Source: Bradyrhizobium sp. CIAT3101 (lineage in GTDB: Bacteria; Pseudomonadota; Alphaproteobacteria; Rhizobiales; Xanthobacteraceae). From it: a DNA stretch of 64,000 bases. The DNA lies in NCBI RefSeq assembly GCF_029714945.1, contig NZ_CP121634.1, positions 310,001-374,000 of the forward strand, read 5' to 3'. The notes below the pieces were generated by a model. That model did not search any database. It saw nothing but the letters and a program-made list of their open reading frames with translations, and was not told the DNA's origin. Shown here piece after piece: positions 47,974-57,083 of the stretch. The position numbers were made by a program, and so were the translations under genes. Position 1 is the first letter of the stretch. Each line of letters begins with the position of its first letter.

Positions 47974-49224
47974 TCATTCCAAACGGATCTGCACGCCGCC
48001 GGCTCCGTTCAGCAGGCGCCTGAGGTGATATCCGGCCAGGCGATCGCCCGCGTTGTTTGCGACCAGCGCCGCGAAGGCCGGCAGGGCATCCGCCTCTTTT
48101 CCCTCCAGCTTGGCATAGGCTTTGAGATAGCCGGCGGTGTTCTCGGTCGCGAAGTCCGCGGCCGACATCGGCTCGAAAGCCTGGATGGGCTCGCTCCTGC
48201 CGCGCAGCATCAACTCGCCGATCGGCCGGCCATGGAATCGGTCCGCCCGGCCGGCGACGGCGCCGCTTGCGCAAATCCTGGTTCCCAGGAACTTGTTCGC
48301 AGCCTCCAGCCGCGCAACCGTGTTCATGGTGTCCCCGTGAGCGGTGTAGTCGAAGAACCTTTCTCCTCCGAAATTGCCAACGAGCGCCGTGCCGGCATGT
48401 ACGCCGATGCGGGTCGAGCCGAAATCGACGTCCCTTTGCTTCCAGCGCAACCTGAAATTCTCGGCCCAGCCATCGAGTGCATGCGCGCAGGAAATGGCAC
48501 GCGTTGCGTAGTCCGCCTGGTCGGCCGGCGCGTTGAACAGGACCTGGATCGCGTCACCCACCACCTTCGCGACCGTGCCCTCATAGTTGAAGACGATCTC
48601 GGTCATGCCGAATATGTACTCGTTCAGCAAGTCGCCCAGAATCGAGGGCGGCATCTTCTCGACGAGAGACAGGAAGCCGGTGATGTCGGTGAAGATCACA
48701 CCGATCTCGCGAGAGTGCGCGTTCATGCCGTCGCCTTCCGAGCCGCGGGCCAGGCGTGTGGCAAGCTCGGGAGAAAAATAGCGCGAAAGGGATGTGTGGG
48801 CGCGCTCGGCTTCCAATTGACGCCTGCGAATATCGCGCATCATGCCGACGTGACGTATTGTCTTTTTGAGCGTCAGCTCCAGGTCTTCGAGGTCGATCGG
48901 CTTGGTCACGAAGTCGAAGGCCCCCCGGTTCATCGCGCCGCGGATATTCTCCATGTCGCCATAGGCCGAAACGATGATCGTCGATTTCATGTCGTCCGCC
49001 TGCTGCAGTTTCTGCAGCGTGGACAGGCCGTCCAGCCGGGGCATGTTCAGATCCAGCAGCACGACCTCGATTTGAGGATTTCCCTGCACGGACTGCAGCG
49101 CCTCCAGCCCGTCATGGGCGAACAGGAAGCTGATCTGTCCATCGCCGATCTGCCGCTCGAAATGCTGAAGGATGACATCCTTCAGATCGGGCTCGTCATC
49201 GACAACAAGAACCGTTGCGGTCAT
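47974..49224 (-). CDS. Response regulator with class III adenylate/guanylate cyclase output
   Basis: 416 aa. Receiver domain (1-125) with DDEPD, phosphoacceptor D58 in VVLLDLNMP, VSAYGD and K in VTKPIDLEDLELTLKKTIRHV. Then a coiled linker (RRRQLEAERAHTSLSRYFSPELATRL, a typical cyclase N-terminal signature) and a cyclase domain. Its metal Asp residues (FTDITGF and VGDAIQ), the Lys in GTVAKVVGD, the Asp in FDYTAHGD, and the transition-state Asn and Arg in DTMNTVARLE are all present, so it should be active and probably adenylate-specific. It ends with a further roughly 50 residues. 19 bases downstream of a histidine kinase gene. Confidence 0.93.
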   Translation of the reverse strand: MTATVLVVDDEPDLKDVILQHFERQIGDGQISFLFAHDGLEALQSVQGNPQIEVVLLDLNMPRLDGLSTLQKLQQADDMKSTIIVSAYGDMENIRGAMNRGAFDFVTKPIDLEDLELTLKKTIRHVGMMRDIRRRQLEAERAHTSLSRYFSPELATRLARGSEGDGMNAHSREIGVIFTDITGFLSLVEKMPPSILGDLLNEYIFGMTEIVFNYEGTVAKVVGDAIQVLFNAPADQADYATRAISCAHALDGWAENFRLRWKQRDVDFGSTRIGVHAGTALVGNFGGERFFDYTAHGDTMNTVARLEAANKFLGTRICASGAVAGRADRFHGRPIGELMLRGRSEPIQAFEPMSAADFATENTAGYLKAYAKLEGKEADALPAFAALVANNAGDRLAGYHLRRLLNGAGGVQIRLE

Positions 49225-49242
49225 GGCAATTCCAATCCGGGC

Positions 49243-51012
49243 TTATTCGAGCTTTCCGCGGGGCAGGCGTACGATGAACTCACAGAAGTCGCCCGGCTCC
49301 GTCTCGACATCGATGGTGCCGCCATGTTGCTTCACCACCACGTCATGCGAGATGGACAGGCCGAGGCCGGTCCCTTCGCCTGCGGGCTTGGTCGTGAAAA
49401 AGGGATCGAAGATCTTGTCTCGGATCAGCGGCGAGATGCCGTCGCCGTTGTCGCGGATTCGCACCTCGACTGAATCGCCCAGATTGACGGTCTTGACGCT
49501 CAGCATCGGCTCAAAGTCTTTTCCCGAGCTGTCGGTCCGACGATGGGTTGCGGCGTAAAAGCCGTTGGAGATCAGGTTGAGGAAGACGCGGGAAATCTCT
49601 TGCGGGTAGAGGTCGAGTTTCCCGGCGTCATCGTCGAGCTCGCGCTGCAGCTTCACGCTGAAGCCTGGTCGTTGCGCCCGTGCACCATGGAACGCCAGAT
49701 TGAGAGTCTCATCCAGGAGGCCGTTGATCTCGATGGGGCGATGATCACCCGATCCGGAGCGCGAGTGCATCAGCATGTTGTTGACGATGCTGTCCGCCCG
49801 TTTGCCGTGCTGGACGATCTTCGCGAGATTGTTCTGGATGGTGATCGTCAGGCGATTGATGTCGACGACCGTCTTCGAAGGCGTCGTGGCGTCGCCGAGA
49901 ACGGCCATCAGCTCCGCTACCCGGTCGCTCGATAGCCGGGCGAAATTGTTGACGAAGTTCAGCGGATTCTTGATCTCGTGTGCGATGCCGGCGGTCAGCT
50001 GGCCGAGTGATGCCAGCTTCTCCGCTTGAATGAGCCGGTCCTGCGTGGCGCGCAGTTTTTCGAGTGATTGGGAAAGCTCCTGCGCCAGCTTCTTGTATTT
50101 TTCCTCGCTTTGGCGAAGCGCTTGCTCGGCTAGCACCTGATCCGTGACATCGGCGTGAGCGCCGACCAGGCGGACGGCCTTTCCGTTGTCGTCGCGTTCG
50201 ATCTCCGTCTTCGCGAGAATCCACCGCGTCTCGCCGTCACAGGGCCGAATGATCCTGTACTGTATCGAGTAGCCCTCGACGTCGCCGTTGATGGCGTCGA
50301 GAAACGTGCCTTCGGCCCTGGATCGGTCCTCCGGATGGATGCGCCTCACCCAATCTTCGTGGGTTTCGGTGGCGGCTTCCGGCGGCAGGCCGTGGATGGC
50401 GAGGTATTCGGGCGAGCGACGATTGCGGAAGCCGGCGGTGAGATTGACCTCAAGGCCACCGATCTTTCCGATCTGCTGAACGCGAGCCAACTCCGCCTCG
50501 CGTGCCAACAGGGCCAGCGTCGCCCGATATTCCTGGGTCTCATCGCGGCAGACAACCAGCACGCCCTGGACAGTGTCTCCCTGCTCGATCGGGCTGAAAC
50601 TGTAGGTCCAGTAGTGCTGCTGTGACCCGGCGAGGTCCGCCGGCATCAATCGATGTTCTCGCCAAACGCCGCCTTTGCCGCTCATGACGTGCTCGACGTC
50701 AGGACCGATAACCGACCAAAGAGCCCGCCAATAGGAGCGTCCGGATGTCCCGAGCGCCGGCTTTTGGAGTGCGTTCGCTGCGATCGCGGAGAAGGCGTCG
50801 TTGTAGAACTGGATCAGGTCCGGTCCCCACCAGACCAGCATCGGGTGATTGGTCGTCAGAAGGACTTTCAAAAAGATCCGCAGAGGTTCCGGCCAGCGAT
50901 CAGGCGTGCCGAGCCTGGTGCTGGACCAATCGAATTGGCGCATGGCAGCGCCCATCTCTCCACCCCCGGTGAGACATGATTCCAGCAAATCTCCTGAATC
51001 CGACATTCTCAT
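49243..51012 (-). CDS. PAS-domain sensor histidine kinase (soluble)
   Basis: 589 aa with no membrane helix. Two PAS-type regions (about 45-165: LVWWGPDLIQFYNDAF; and 180-300: IRPCDGETRWILAKTEIERDDNGKAVRLVGAHADVTDQ), a coiled coil (SEEKYKKLAQELSQSLEKLRATQDRLIQAEKLA), HisKA with His near 344 (GIAHEIKNPLNFVNN), and HATPase with N-box, IRDNGDGIS and GEGTGLGLSISHDVV. Next gene downstream is the cyclase-type response regulator, its likely partner. The ATGs at 51012 and 51006 are equivalent. Confidence 0.93.
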   Translation of the reverse strand: MRMSDSGDLLESCLTGGGEMGAAMRQFDWSSTRLGTPDRWPEPLRIFLKVLLTTNHPMLVWWGPDLIQFYNDAFSAIAANALQKPALGTSGRSYWRALWSVIGPDVEHVMSGKGGVWREHRLMPADLAGSQQHYWTYSFSPIEQGDTVQGVLVVCRDETQEYRATLALLAREAELARVQQIGKIGGLEVNLTAGFRNRRSPEYLAIHGLPPEAATETHEDWVRRIHPEDRSRAEGTFLDAINGDVEGYSIQYRIIRPCDGETRWILAKTEIERDDNGKAVRLVGAHADVTDQVLAEQALRQSEEKYKKLAQELSQSLEKLRATQDRLIQAEKLASLGQLTAGIAHEIKNPLNFVNNFARLSSDRVAELMAVLGDATTPSKTVVDINRLTITIQNNLAKIVQHGKRADSIVNNMLMHSRSGSGDHRPIEINGLLDETLNLAFHGARAQRPGFSVKLQRELDDDAGKLDLYPQEISRVFLNLISNGFYAATHRRTDSSGKDFEPMLSVKTVNLGDSVEVRIRDNGDGISPLIRDKIFDPFFTTKPAGEGTGLGLSISHDVVVKQHGGTIDVETEPGDFCEFIVRLPRGKLE

Positions 51013-51662
51013 CGTCCAGGCAGGAAGGGGATCAGACCTCTCAATTCCCAGTCGATCGGGTGCAACGAAGGGAAGTGTTACCTTCTCAAGCTACTAAAAC
51101 GCGAGTTGATTGGAAACTCCGAAAGTCAAGCGCGGCCCCGCGGCAAGGCTAGCAGGGATCATCGATGCCATATGTGAACGGCTTCACTGCGTGGTGCCCG
51201 CATGCAGCTCGTGCGGCGCAGGCCGGGAAAGGGGATCACGACGCGCAATTTGACGACGAACCTGTCCCTCCGCCAAACAGTCGCCGCTTTTGTCAAATCG
51301 CACGATGTTTCAGCTGCGTGGCTGGTGGCACCGCGCATCGTCCGGTCTCGACCGTTCTACTGTGCATGGGGTTGTTTTCGCGGTTCTGGATTGGTCGACC
51401 ATTCTGCTGCCTGCAAATGAGGCGCACGTCATTGCGATTCCGCGTTGCAGCGAGATTGTTGTCGTTATCTCGTGCGTTCGAATGGAAGATCCGTCTCAAT
51501 TTTTATTGAGCGCAACTGCAGTGCACGTGACGCGCTTTTCACCGTTCGCAGATGTGCTAACCTTTTTGCGTCTGCCACCTCGACAGACTCCAAACTTCGC
51601 CTCTCGAACTATCAGAACAAAATAACGTGCAGCCCTGACGGCTGCCTTAGGGGAGTGACGCG
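51013..51662. other. 650-base gap between kinase gene and sorbosone-dehydrogenase-like gene
   Basis: The longest gene-free stretch of the window. From about 51280 to 51640 it is clearly less GC-rich than its surroundings. Several short open frames exist but none has credible codon use, a ribosome binding site or a recognised motif. It contains the second copy of a 19-base motif found in the parS region. Divergent promoters must lie here. The dehydrogenase ribosome binding site GGGAG is at 51652-51656. Confidence 0.5.
51358..51383. repeat. Copy 2 of the motif shared with 9871-9896
   Basis: TACTGTGCATGGGGTTGTT followed by a changed base and TCGCGG, as at 9871-9896. Not palindromic, so unlike the other repeats. 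Confidence 0.6.
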
Positions 51663-52934
51663 ATGAAATCGATCATCCATCGATCCGTGTTGGCGCTTGC
51701 AGCGGTTGCCCTTCTTGCCGGGACCAGCGTTGTCAATGCACAACAAGACAAGGGCCGGGCCCTGAAGAAGTACGAATCCGGCACCAAGGAATTCTGGACC
51801 CATCCGCCGGATGACTGGTTCCTCGGCGACGAGACCGAGGCGCAGAAGGGCCTCGCGCCGCCCTCGGGTCCGCCGACCGGCGCCTCCGATGCCGAGCTCG
51901 CCAACATCATCAAGAAGGTGAAGCTGCCGGCGGGCTTCAAGATGGAGGTCTACGCCTCCGGCGTGCTGGCCGCGCGGCAGATGGCCTGGGGTGACAAGGG
52001 CACGCTGTTCGTCGGCTCGTTCGGCCTCGGCAACGTCTATGCCATCAAGGACAATGGCGGGAAGAAAGAGGTCAAGACCATTCTCAAAGGGCTGAACATG
52101 CCCACGGGTCTGGCCGTCAAGGACGGTGCGCTCTACGTCATCGCGGTCGACAAGCTGATCCGCTACGACGACATCGAGAACAAGCTCGACAATCCCGGCG
52201 AGGGCAAGGTCGTCTATGACGACATGCCGTCCTACGCCGCGCATGGCTGGAAGTATCTCGCGGCCGACAAGGACGGCTGGTTCTACATTCCGTTCGGACC
52301 TCCCTTCAACGTCGGCATTCCCCCGACCAGCGTCTCGCAGATCCGGCGCGTCGATCCCAAGACCGGCAACGCCGAAATCGTGGCGCTCGGCGTCCGCAAC
52401 TCGGTCGGTGGCGACGTCGATCCGCGCACCGGAAAATACTGGTTCACCGAGAACGCCCGTGACTGGGTCAGCGACGATCTGCCGTCAGACAAGCTGAACA
52501 TGGTCTCGAAGATGGGCGAGCACTTCGGCTATCCCTACTGCCACCAGGGCGACCTTCCCGATCCGAAGTTCGCCATGGGCCACAAATGCTCCGAGTTCAC
52601 GCCGCCCGTGCTGAACCTCGGCGCCCACGTCGCTCCGCTCGGCATGAAGTTCTATACCGGCGACCAGTTCCCCGCCGAGTACAAGAACAACATCTTTATC
52701 GCCGAGCACGGCTCCTGGAATCGTCACAAGTACCAGGGCGGCAACATCACGCGCGTGATCGTCGGACCCGACGGCAAGAATGCCAAGAAGGAGGTGTTCG
52801 CCTCCGGCTGGATCGAGGGTGACCAGGGCTATCTCGGCCGCCCCGATGACATCATCCTCGCCAAGGACGGTTCGATCCTCGTCGCCGACGATTGGGCCGG
52901 CGCGATCTATCGCATCAGCTACAGCAAGAAGTAG
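51663..52934 (+). CDS. Sorbosone dehydrogenase-like periplasmic beta-propeller protein
   Basis: 423 aa. Signal peptide ALAAVALLAGTSVVNAQ. The rest is a glucose/sorbosone-dehydrogenase-type propeller: KLPAGFKMEVYASGVLAARQMAWGDKGTLFVGS, IPFGPPFNVGIPPTSVSQIRRVDP, RNSVGGDVDPRTGKYWFTENARDW, CHQGDLPDPKFAMGHKCSEFTPP, FIAEHGSWNRHKYQGGNITRV. The family usually binds PQQ and oxidises sugars or alcohols. A dihaem cytochrome c gene follows and could accept the electrons. Substrate unknown. Confidence 0.88.
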   Translation: MKSIIHRSVLALAAVALLAGTSVVNAQQDKGRALKKYESGTKEFWTHPPDDWFLGDETEAQKGLAPPSGPPTGASDAELANIIKKVKLPAGFKMEVYASGVLAARQMAWGDKGTLFVGSFGLGNVYAIKDNGGKKEVKTILKGLNMPTGLAVKDGALYVIAVDKLIRYDDIENKLDNPGEGKVVYDDMPSYAAHGWKYLAADKDGWFYIPFGPPFNVGIPPTSVSQIRRVDPKTGNAEIVALGVRNSVGGDVDPRTGKYWFTENARDWVSDDLPSDKLNMVSKMGEHFGYPYCHQGDLPDPKFAMGHKCSEFTPPVLNLGAHVAPLGMKFYTGDQFPAEYKNNIFIAEHGSWNRHKYQGGNITRVIVGPDGKNAKKEVFASGWIEGDQGYLGRPDDIILAKDGSILVADDWAGAIYRISYSKK

Positions 52935-52998
52935 CGTACGACGACACGAGGCTGCGGTGGCCGGGAGCCGCCGCAGCCTCTTTCATTTCAACTTCGAT

Positions 52999-53095
52999 GT
53001 CGTTCCGGAATGCGTGCCAGCGCAACTCCGGAACTCATACCCTCGACTGGGGGTTATGGATTCCGGGCGCGAGCTTCGCGCGCCCCGGAATGACG
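52999..53095. repeat. Palindromic repeat (CGTTCCGGAATG type) between the dehydrogenase and cytochrome genes
   Basis: Begins GTCGTTCCGGAATGCG and ends CCCCGGAATGACG, with an inner hairpin GGGCGCGAGCTTCGCGCGCCC at 53075-53086. Both flanking genes are rightward, so it would form a hairpin between them in one transcript. Confidence 0.75.
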
Positions 53096-53119
53096 CAGTC
53101 GACAGATCGGAATTCCATC

Positions 53120-53713
53120 ATGCGCCGGCAGATCATCTCGCACGCAATCAGCGCGGCTGCGCTCCTCACGCTTGGCGCCCTCTCTGCAGGCGCCGCCGAC
53201 AATACCGCGGTCCAGGAGAAGGCGGCCGTCTGCTCCGGCTGTCACGGCGAGAACGGCATCTCGCAGACCGAGAACATTCCCTCGCTGGCCGGTCAGCCCG
53301 ATCAATTCCTGCAATGGCAGCTCGTGTTCTTCCGCGCCGGCTCACGCAAGAACGAGCAGATGCAGCCGATCGCCCAGGAGATCACCAACGAGGATATCCG
53401 CAGCCTCGGTGCCTATTTCGCTGCGATGACGCCGCCGAAGCCGGCGGAAGACAAGGACCCGGACCTCTCGAAGAAGGGCGCGCAGGTCGCGGTCGGCCGC
53501 CGCTGCGCCTCATGTCATACGGACAGCTTTGCCGGCACCAAGGCCGTCGCGCGGCTTGCGGGTCAGCGCGAGGAATATCTCGTCAAGGCGCTGCAAGACT
53601 ACAAGAGCAGCCAGCGCGTCGGCGGCGGCGGCGCCGCGATGGCCGACGTCGCCTATCACATGAGCGAAGAGGAAATCACCGCGGTCTCGCACTATCTCGC
53701 GTATTTCAAATAG
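53120..53713 (+). CDS. Dihaem c-type cytochrome (c553/c4-like)
   Basis: 197 aa. Signal peptide ISAAALLTLGALSAGAAD, then two haem sites: CSGCH near residue 38 and CASCH near 132, each followed downstream by a Met-containing segment (for example QMQPIAQEITNEDIRSLGAYF) for axial ligation. Two homologous halves as in cytochrome c4. 185 bases after the sorbosone-dehydrogenase-like gene on the same strand. Confidence 0.93.
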   Translation: MRRQIISHAISAAALLTLGALSAGAADNTAVQEKAAVCSGCHGENGISQTENIPSLAGQPDQFLQWQLVFFRAGSRKNEQMQPIAQEITNEDIRSLGAYFAAMTPPKPAEDKDPDLSKKGAQVAVGRRCASCHTDSFAGTKAVARLAGQREEYLVKALQDYKSSQRVGGGGAAMADVAYHMSEEEITAVSHYLAYFK

Positions 53714-53740
53714 CGCTGCGGTGCTGTTGCGACAAGTCCA

Positions 53741-53883
53741 GCTGTCGTCCCGGCGAAGGCCGGGACCCATACCGCGTGCTCCATCCGAGATTGGAAGTAT
53801 GAGTACCGCGGAAAGCTGAACAACTATCGGTCTTCGCCAAACCGCACCCTGTGGTTACGGGTCCCGGCTTTCGCCGGGACGAC
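53741..53883. repeat. Long palindromic repeat A4 between convergent cytochrome and panE genes
   Basis: Begins GCTGTCGTCCCGGCGAAGG and ends GGTCCCGGCTTTCGCCGGG then ACGAC. The interior contains TCTTCGCCAAACCGCACCCT and GTGGTTACGGG (one base off the family norm). Confidence 0.9.
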
Positions 53884-53905
53884 CCCGGAGTATGCGGTTG
53901 GTAAA

Positions 53906-54829
53906 CTACCCCGCGCGCTGCTTCTCATACGCCTTCAGATGCGTGTACGCGATTCGCAGCTTCGGCACCGGGACCTTGGCGGCATCTGCGCGCGCGATGA
54001 GGTCGCCGATCACGTGGTCGGCCTCGACCGGAAAGCCTCCCTTGATGTCGCGGAACATCGAGGCCGTCATCGGCGAGCCCTCGGTGGTGAGATTGCCCTT
54101 CACGCGCTCGAAGAATGGTCCGCCCGGCGTGTAGCCCGACGCGGTAGCGATCGAGCTGGTTTCGTCGAGCATGCCGAGCAAAAAGTCGCGACCGCCGGGC
54201 GCGGCGAGGATGTTGCCGACGGAGGTGCGCATCAGGCTGGTGGAAGCTGCGAGCGACGACAGGAACACCCACTTCTCCCACATGTCCTGCATGATGTTCT
54301 GGCTGGCGGTGGCGCCGACAATGCCGCTCTTGAAGGCTTCGTCGATCGCCTTGACGCGGTCCGACGGCTTGCCATCGCGCTCACCGTAGCTGATCGCCTG
54401 CATCGGCTGCAGCTGCACCACTTCGCGCTTCTCGTTCAATGTCGCGGCAATGGCGCAGAGACCGCCGAGCACGCGCTCCTTGCCGAACTTGGCATCGAGC
54501 GTGTCGAGATGCTTCATGCCGTTGAGCATCGGGATGATCGCGGTATTCGGACCGACTGCGGCCGCGAATGACTTGATGGCATCGTCGAGGTCGAACGCCT
54601 TGCAGCTCAGCAGCACGACGTCGAATTTTTCCTTGAGCGCGTCGGCCTGCACGGTCGGCGGGTTCTTCAAGGTCACGTCGCCATTCGGGCTCTTGATGAC
54701 GAGGCCGTCGCTCGCGAGCTCGCCGGCGCGCCTGGGGCGGACCAGGAAGGTGACGTCGCGGCCGGCCTGCAACAGCCTGCCACCAAAATAGCCGCCGATG
54801 GCGCCGGCGCCGACCACGAGGATACGCAT
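53906..54829 (-). CDS. panE: 2-dehydropantoate 2-reductase family protein
   Basis: 307 aa. NADP-binding MRILVVGAGAIGGYFGGRLL, LLSCKAFDLDDAI, MLNGMKHLDTLDAKFG, the Lys in WEKWVFLSSLAA, and the C-terminal SPMTASMFRDIKGGFPVEADHVIGDLI (Ser/Asp pantoate site). Ketopantoate reduction for pantothenate/CoA synthesis is the family activity; rhizobia carry several paralogues, so the symbol is provisional. Confidence 0.88.
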   Translation of the reverse strand: MRILVVGAGAIGGYFGGRLLQAGRDVTFLVRPRRAGELASDGLVIKSPNGDVTLKNPPTVQADALKEKFDVVLLSCKAFDLDDAIKSFAAAVGPNTAIIPMLNGMKHLDTLDAKFGKERVLGGLCAIAATLNEKREVVQLQPMQAISYGERDGKPSDRVKAIDEAFKSGIVGATASQNIMQDMWEKWVFLSSLAASTSLMRTSVGNILAAPGGRDFLLGMLDETSSIATASGYTPGGPFFERVKGNLTTEGSPMTASMFRDIKGGFPVEADHVIGDLIARADAAKVPVPKLRIAYTHLKAYEKQRAG

Positions 54830-54941
54830 GGGAAAGTCCTTATTGTTGCTATTGGCGGTCTATCTATAATCGCCCTTGCCCGCGAAGCGAAGCAATCCAG
54901 AATGGTGCCGCGATCACATTCTGTCGCTGGAGATGTGGAGA

Positions 54942-55568
54942 CTACGTCTCCAGCACCATCTCCTCGACCTCGCGCAGCTGCTCCTTGCCGAAGAACATCT
55001 CGTTGCCGACGAAGAAGGTCGGCGAGCCGAACGCGCCGCGCGCGACCGCTTCCTCGGTATTCTTGATCAGCTTGCCTTTCACCTCCGGCTCCTGGGCGCG
55101 GGCGAACAGCTTTTGAGCATCGAGGCCCGAGGACGCCAGCGCCTTCGCGGCAATTTCAGGATCGTCCATCTTCTTCGGCTCGCGCCACATGTGGTGGAAG
55201 GCGGCGTCAACGTACTTCTCGAACACGCCTTCGAGCTGTGCCGCGATCGCGGTGCGCATCAGGTTCAGCGTGTTGACGGGAAAGTTGGGATTGAAGACGT
55301 AAGGCTGGACCTTGAATCGCTTCAGGAAGCGCTCGGTCTCGACCTGCTGGAATTCGCGCTTGTTCTTGATGCCGGCGAGCGTTTCGGCCGGCGATTTGTT
55401 GTTGGTCGACTTGAAAATGCCGCCGAGCAGGATCGGCACATACTCGAATTTAACGCCGATGCGTTGCTCGATCGCCGGGATCGCCAGATGGCTGAGATAG
55501 GCGTTCGGGCTGCCGAAATCGAACAGGAATTGCGGGGCTGTGCGGGTCAAAATCGTTCTCCCTGACAT
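54942..55568 (-). CDS. DsbA-family / 2-hydroxychromene-2-carboxylate isomerase-like protein
   Basis: 208 aa. FLFDFGSPNAYLSHLAIPAIEQRIGVKFEYVPILLGGIFKSTNNKSP at the N-terminus has Ser in place of the CXXC of thioredoxins, as in kappa-class GST and HCCA isomerases. GAFGSPTFFVGNEMFFGKEQLREVEEML-like C-terminus. Glutathione-dependent isomerisation is the best guess. The nearest other relevant gene is a GST at 57.8 kb. Confidence 0.88.
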   Translation of the reverse strand: MSGRTILTRTAPQFLFDFGSPNAYLSHLAIPAIEQRIGVKFEYVPILLGGIFKSTNNKSPAETLAGIKNKREFQQVETERFLKRFKVQPYVFNPNFPVNTLNLMRTAIAAQLEGVFEKYVDAAFHHMWREPKKMDDPEIAAKALASSGLDAQKLFARAQEPEVKGKLIKNTEEAVARGAFGSPTFFVGNEMFFGKEQLREVEEMVLET

Positions 55569-55640
55569 CACTTTTCATCCATTGTGGCGCAGGGCGCGCC
55601 ACAGGTCCACCGTTTAATGATGGTCATAATATCTTGAGGG

Positions 55641-56990
55641 TCAGACCAGGCGCTGGATCGCCTTCTTGCGCCACACCAGGAGGTAATAGCCCATCTGCAA
55701 AACGAACATGGCGCAGAACACGATCGGATAGGCGGCCCATACGCCCTCGAGGCCGATGGTGCGGCTCAGGATCACCGCCGCCGGCAGCTCGATCGCGACG
55801 ATGGCTGATATCGACAACAGCATCGGCGTCAGCGCCACGCCCGCCGCGCGCATCGCGCCGGAAAACGTGGTCGCAAGGCCGAACGGCACCGAGCTCCACA
55901 GGGCGACGAAGAGCAGCCCCTTCGCCAGATCGAGCACGGCGCCGTCCGTGATGAAGATACCGAGCACGGCGCGCGGCACCAGATAGATCAACGCCACGAG
56001 CCCGCCAGTCAGCACGAGGTTGAACGTCAGTCCGGTGCGGACGATGCCGTCGAGCCGCGCCCGGTCGCCGCCGCCGATGGCTTGCGCGCCGAGGATCGAG
56101 ACGGCGATCGAAATCGACATTGCCGTGAACTGCGTGTAGCCCATCACCTGGTTGACCGCACCGTAAGCCGCGGTCGCATCCGAACCGAAGCCGTTGACGA
56201 GGCCGAGCAGAACCAGCTCGGCGATCGCCATCACCACCATGCCGACCGCACTGGGTAATCCGATGCCGAGGATTTGTCCGATCATAGCGCGATTGAGCCG
56301 CACCTGTCGCAGTAGTGAGAAATCCGGCGCGAGCGCGTGCTTCTTCCGCAGCAGATAGGCCGCGAGCGCAAGCAGCGTCACTGCATTGGAGATCGCGGCC
56401 GCCCAGGCCGGGCTGGTGATGCCGAACGCCGGCAGCCCGAAAGTGCCGCGGATCAGCATCGGCGTCAGGATCAGCCCGATCGCCGTCGACAATGCCAGCA
56501 CCAGCAGCGGCGTCACTGCGTCGCCGACGCCGCGGATCATCGCCGTCATCAGCAGGAAGGTGAAGCCGAGCGGCATCGTCAGCAGCATGATGCGCGCGTA
56601 GCGGCTGGCCTGGTCGAGAATGTCCGTGGGCGTTGCGAGCAGCATCATCAGCTGCCGGCTGAACAGGCCGCCGGTCAGTCCCACCGATATTGAGAGCAGC
56701 AGGCCGACGGCGAGCGTCGTGCCGACCACGATCTTGATCCTGTCGAGCTTGCCCGCACCATAGGCTTGGCCGATCAGCACGGTCGCGCCGGTGCTCAGGC
56801 CCATGACGAAGGCGAACAGGAAGAAGAACACCGGGAAGAACACCGAGACCGCCGCGAGCGCGTTCACGCCGATCATCTGGCCGAGATAGACATTGCTGAC
56901 GGTGCCGAACAGCGATTGCAACGCGTTGCTCAGCATCAACGGTGCGAGAAAGCGCAGGAAGTGTTTCCAGAGCGGTGTCGGAGCGGACAT
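55641..56990 (-). CDS. MATE-family efflux transporter
   Basis: 449 aa, 12 hydrophobic helices. Family features: FLRFLAPLMLSNALQSLFGTVSNVYLGQMIG, FAFVMGLSTGATVLIGQAYGAGK, and in the second half GYTQFTAMSISIAVSILGAQAIGGGD. Na+- or H+-driven export of cationic compounds; substrate unknown. ATG at 56990 fits the alignment start; ATG 57005 is the alternative. Confidence 0.93.
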   Translation of the reverse strand: MSAPTPLWKHFLRFLAPLMLSNALQSLFGTVSNVYLGQMIGVNALAAVSVFFPVFFFLFAFVMGLSTGATVLIGQAYGAGKLDRIKIVVGTTLAVGLLLSISVGLTGGLFSRQLMMLLATPTDILDQASRYARIMLLTMPLGFTFLLMTAMIRGVGDAVTPLLVLALSTAIGLILTPMLIRGTFGLPAFGITSPAWAAAISNAVTLLALAAYLLRKKHALAPDFSLLRQVRLNRAMIGQILGIGLPSAVGMVVMAIAELVLLGLVNGFGSDATAAYGAVNQVMGYTQFTAMSISIAVSILGAQAIGGGDRARLDGIVRTGLTFNLVLTGGLVALIYLVPRAVLGIFITDGAVLDLAKGLLFVALWSSVPFGLATTFSGAMRAAGVALTPMLLSISAIVAIELPAAVILSRTIGLEGVWAAYPIVFCAMFVLQMGYYLLVWRKKAIQRLV

Positions 56991-57083
56991 GGATGGGCCT
57001 TTCATCAGGGCAAGCGAAGCCGTTGCCGCGCGAAGCACGCGCGGCCCGGCCGTCGATGGGGGTGTTGGAGAGCGCCGCGCGGT

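Noticed and set aside
51165..51509. Small open frame of 114 codons in the 650-base gap
   Set aside because: Cys/Arg-rich, no ribosome binding site, no recognised domain, and it spans the repeated 19-base motif in an arbitrary frame.
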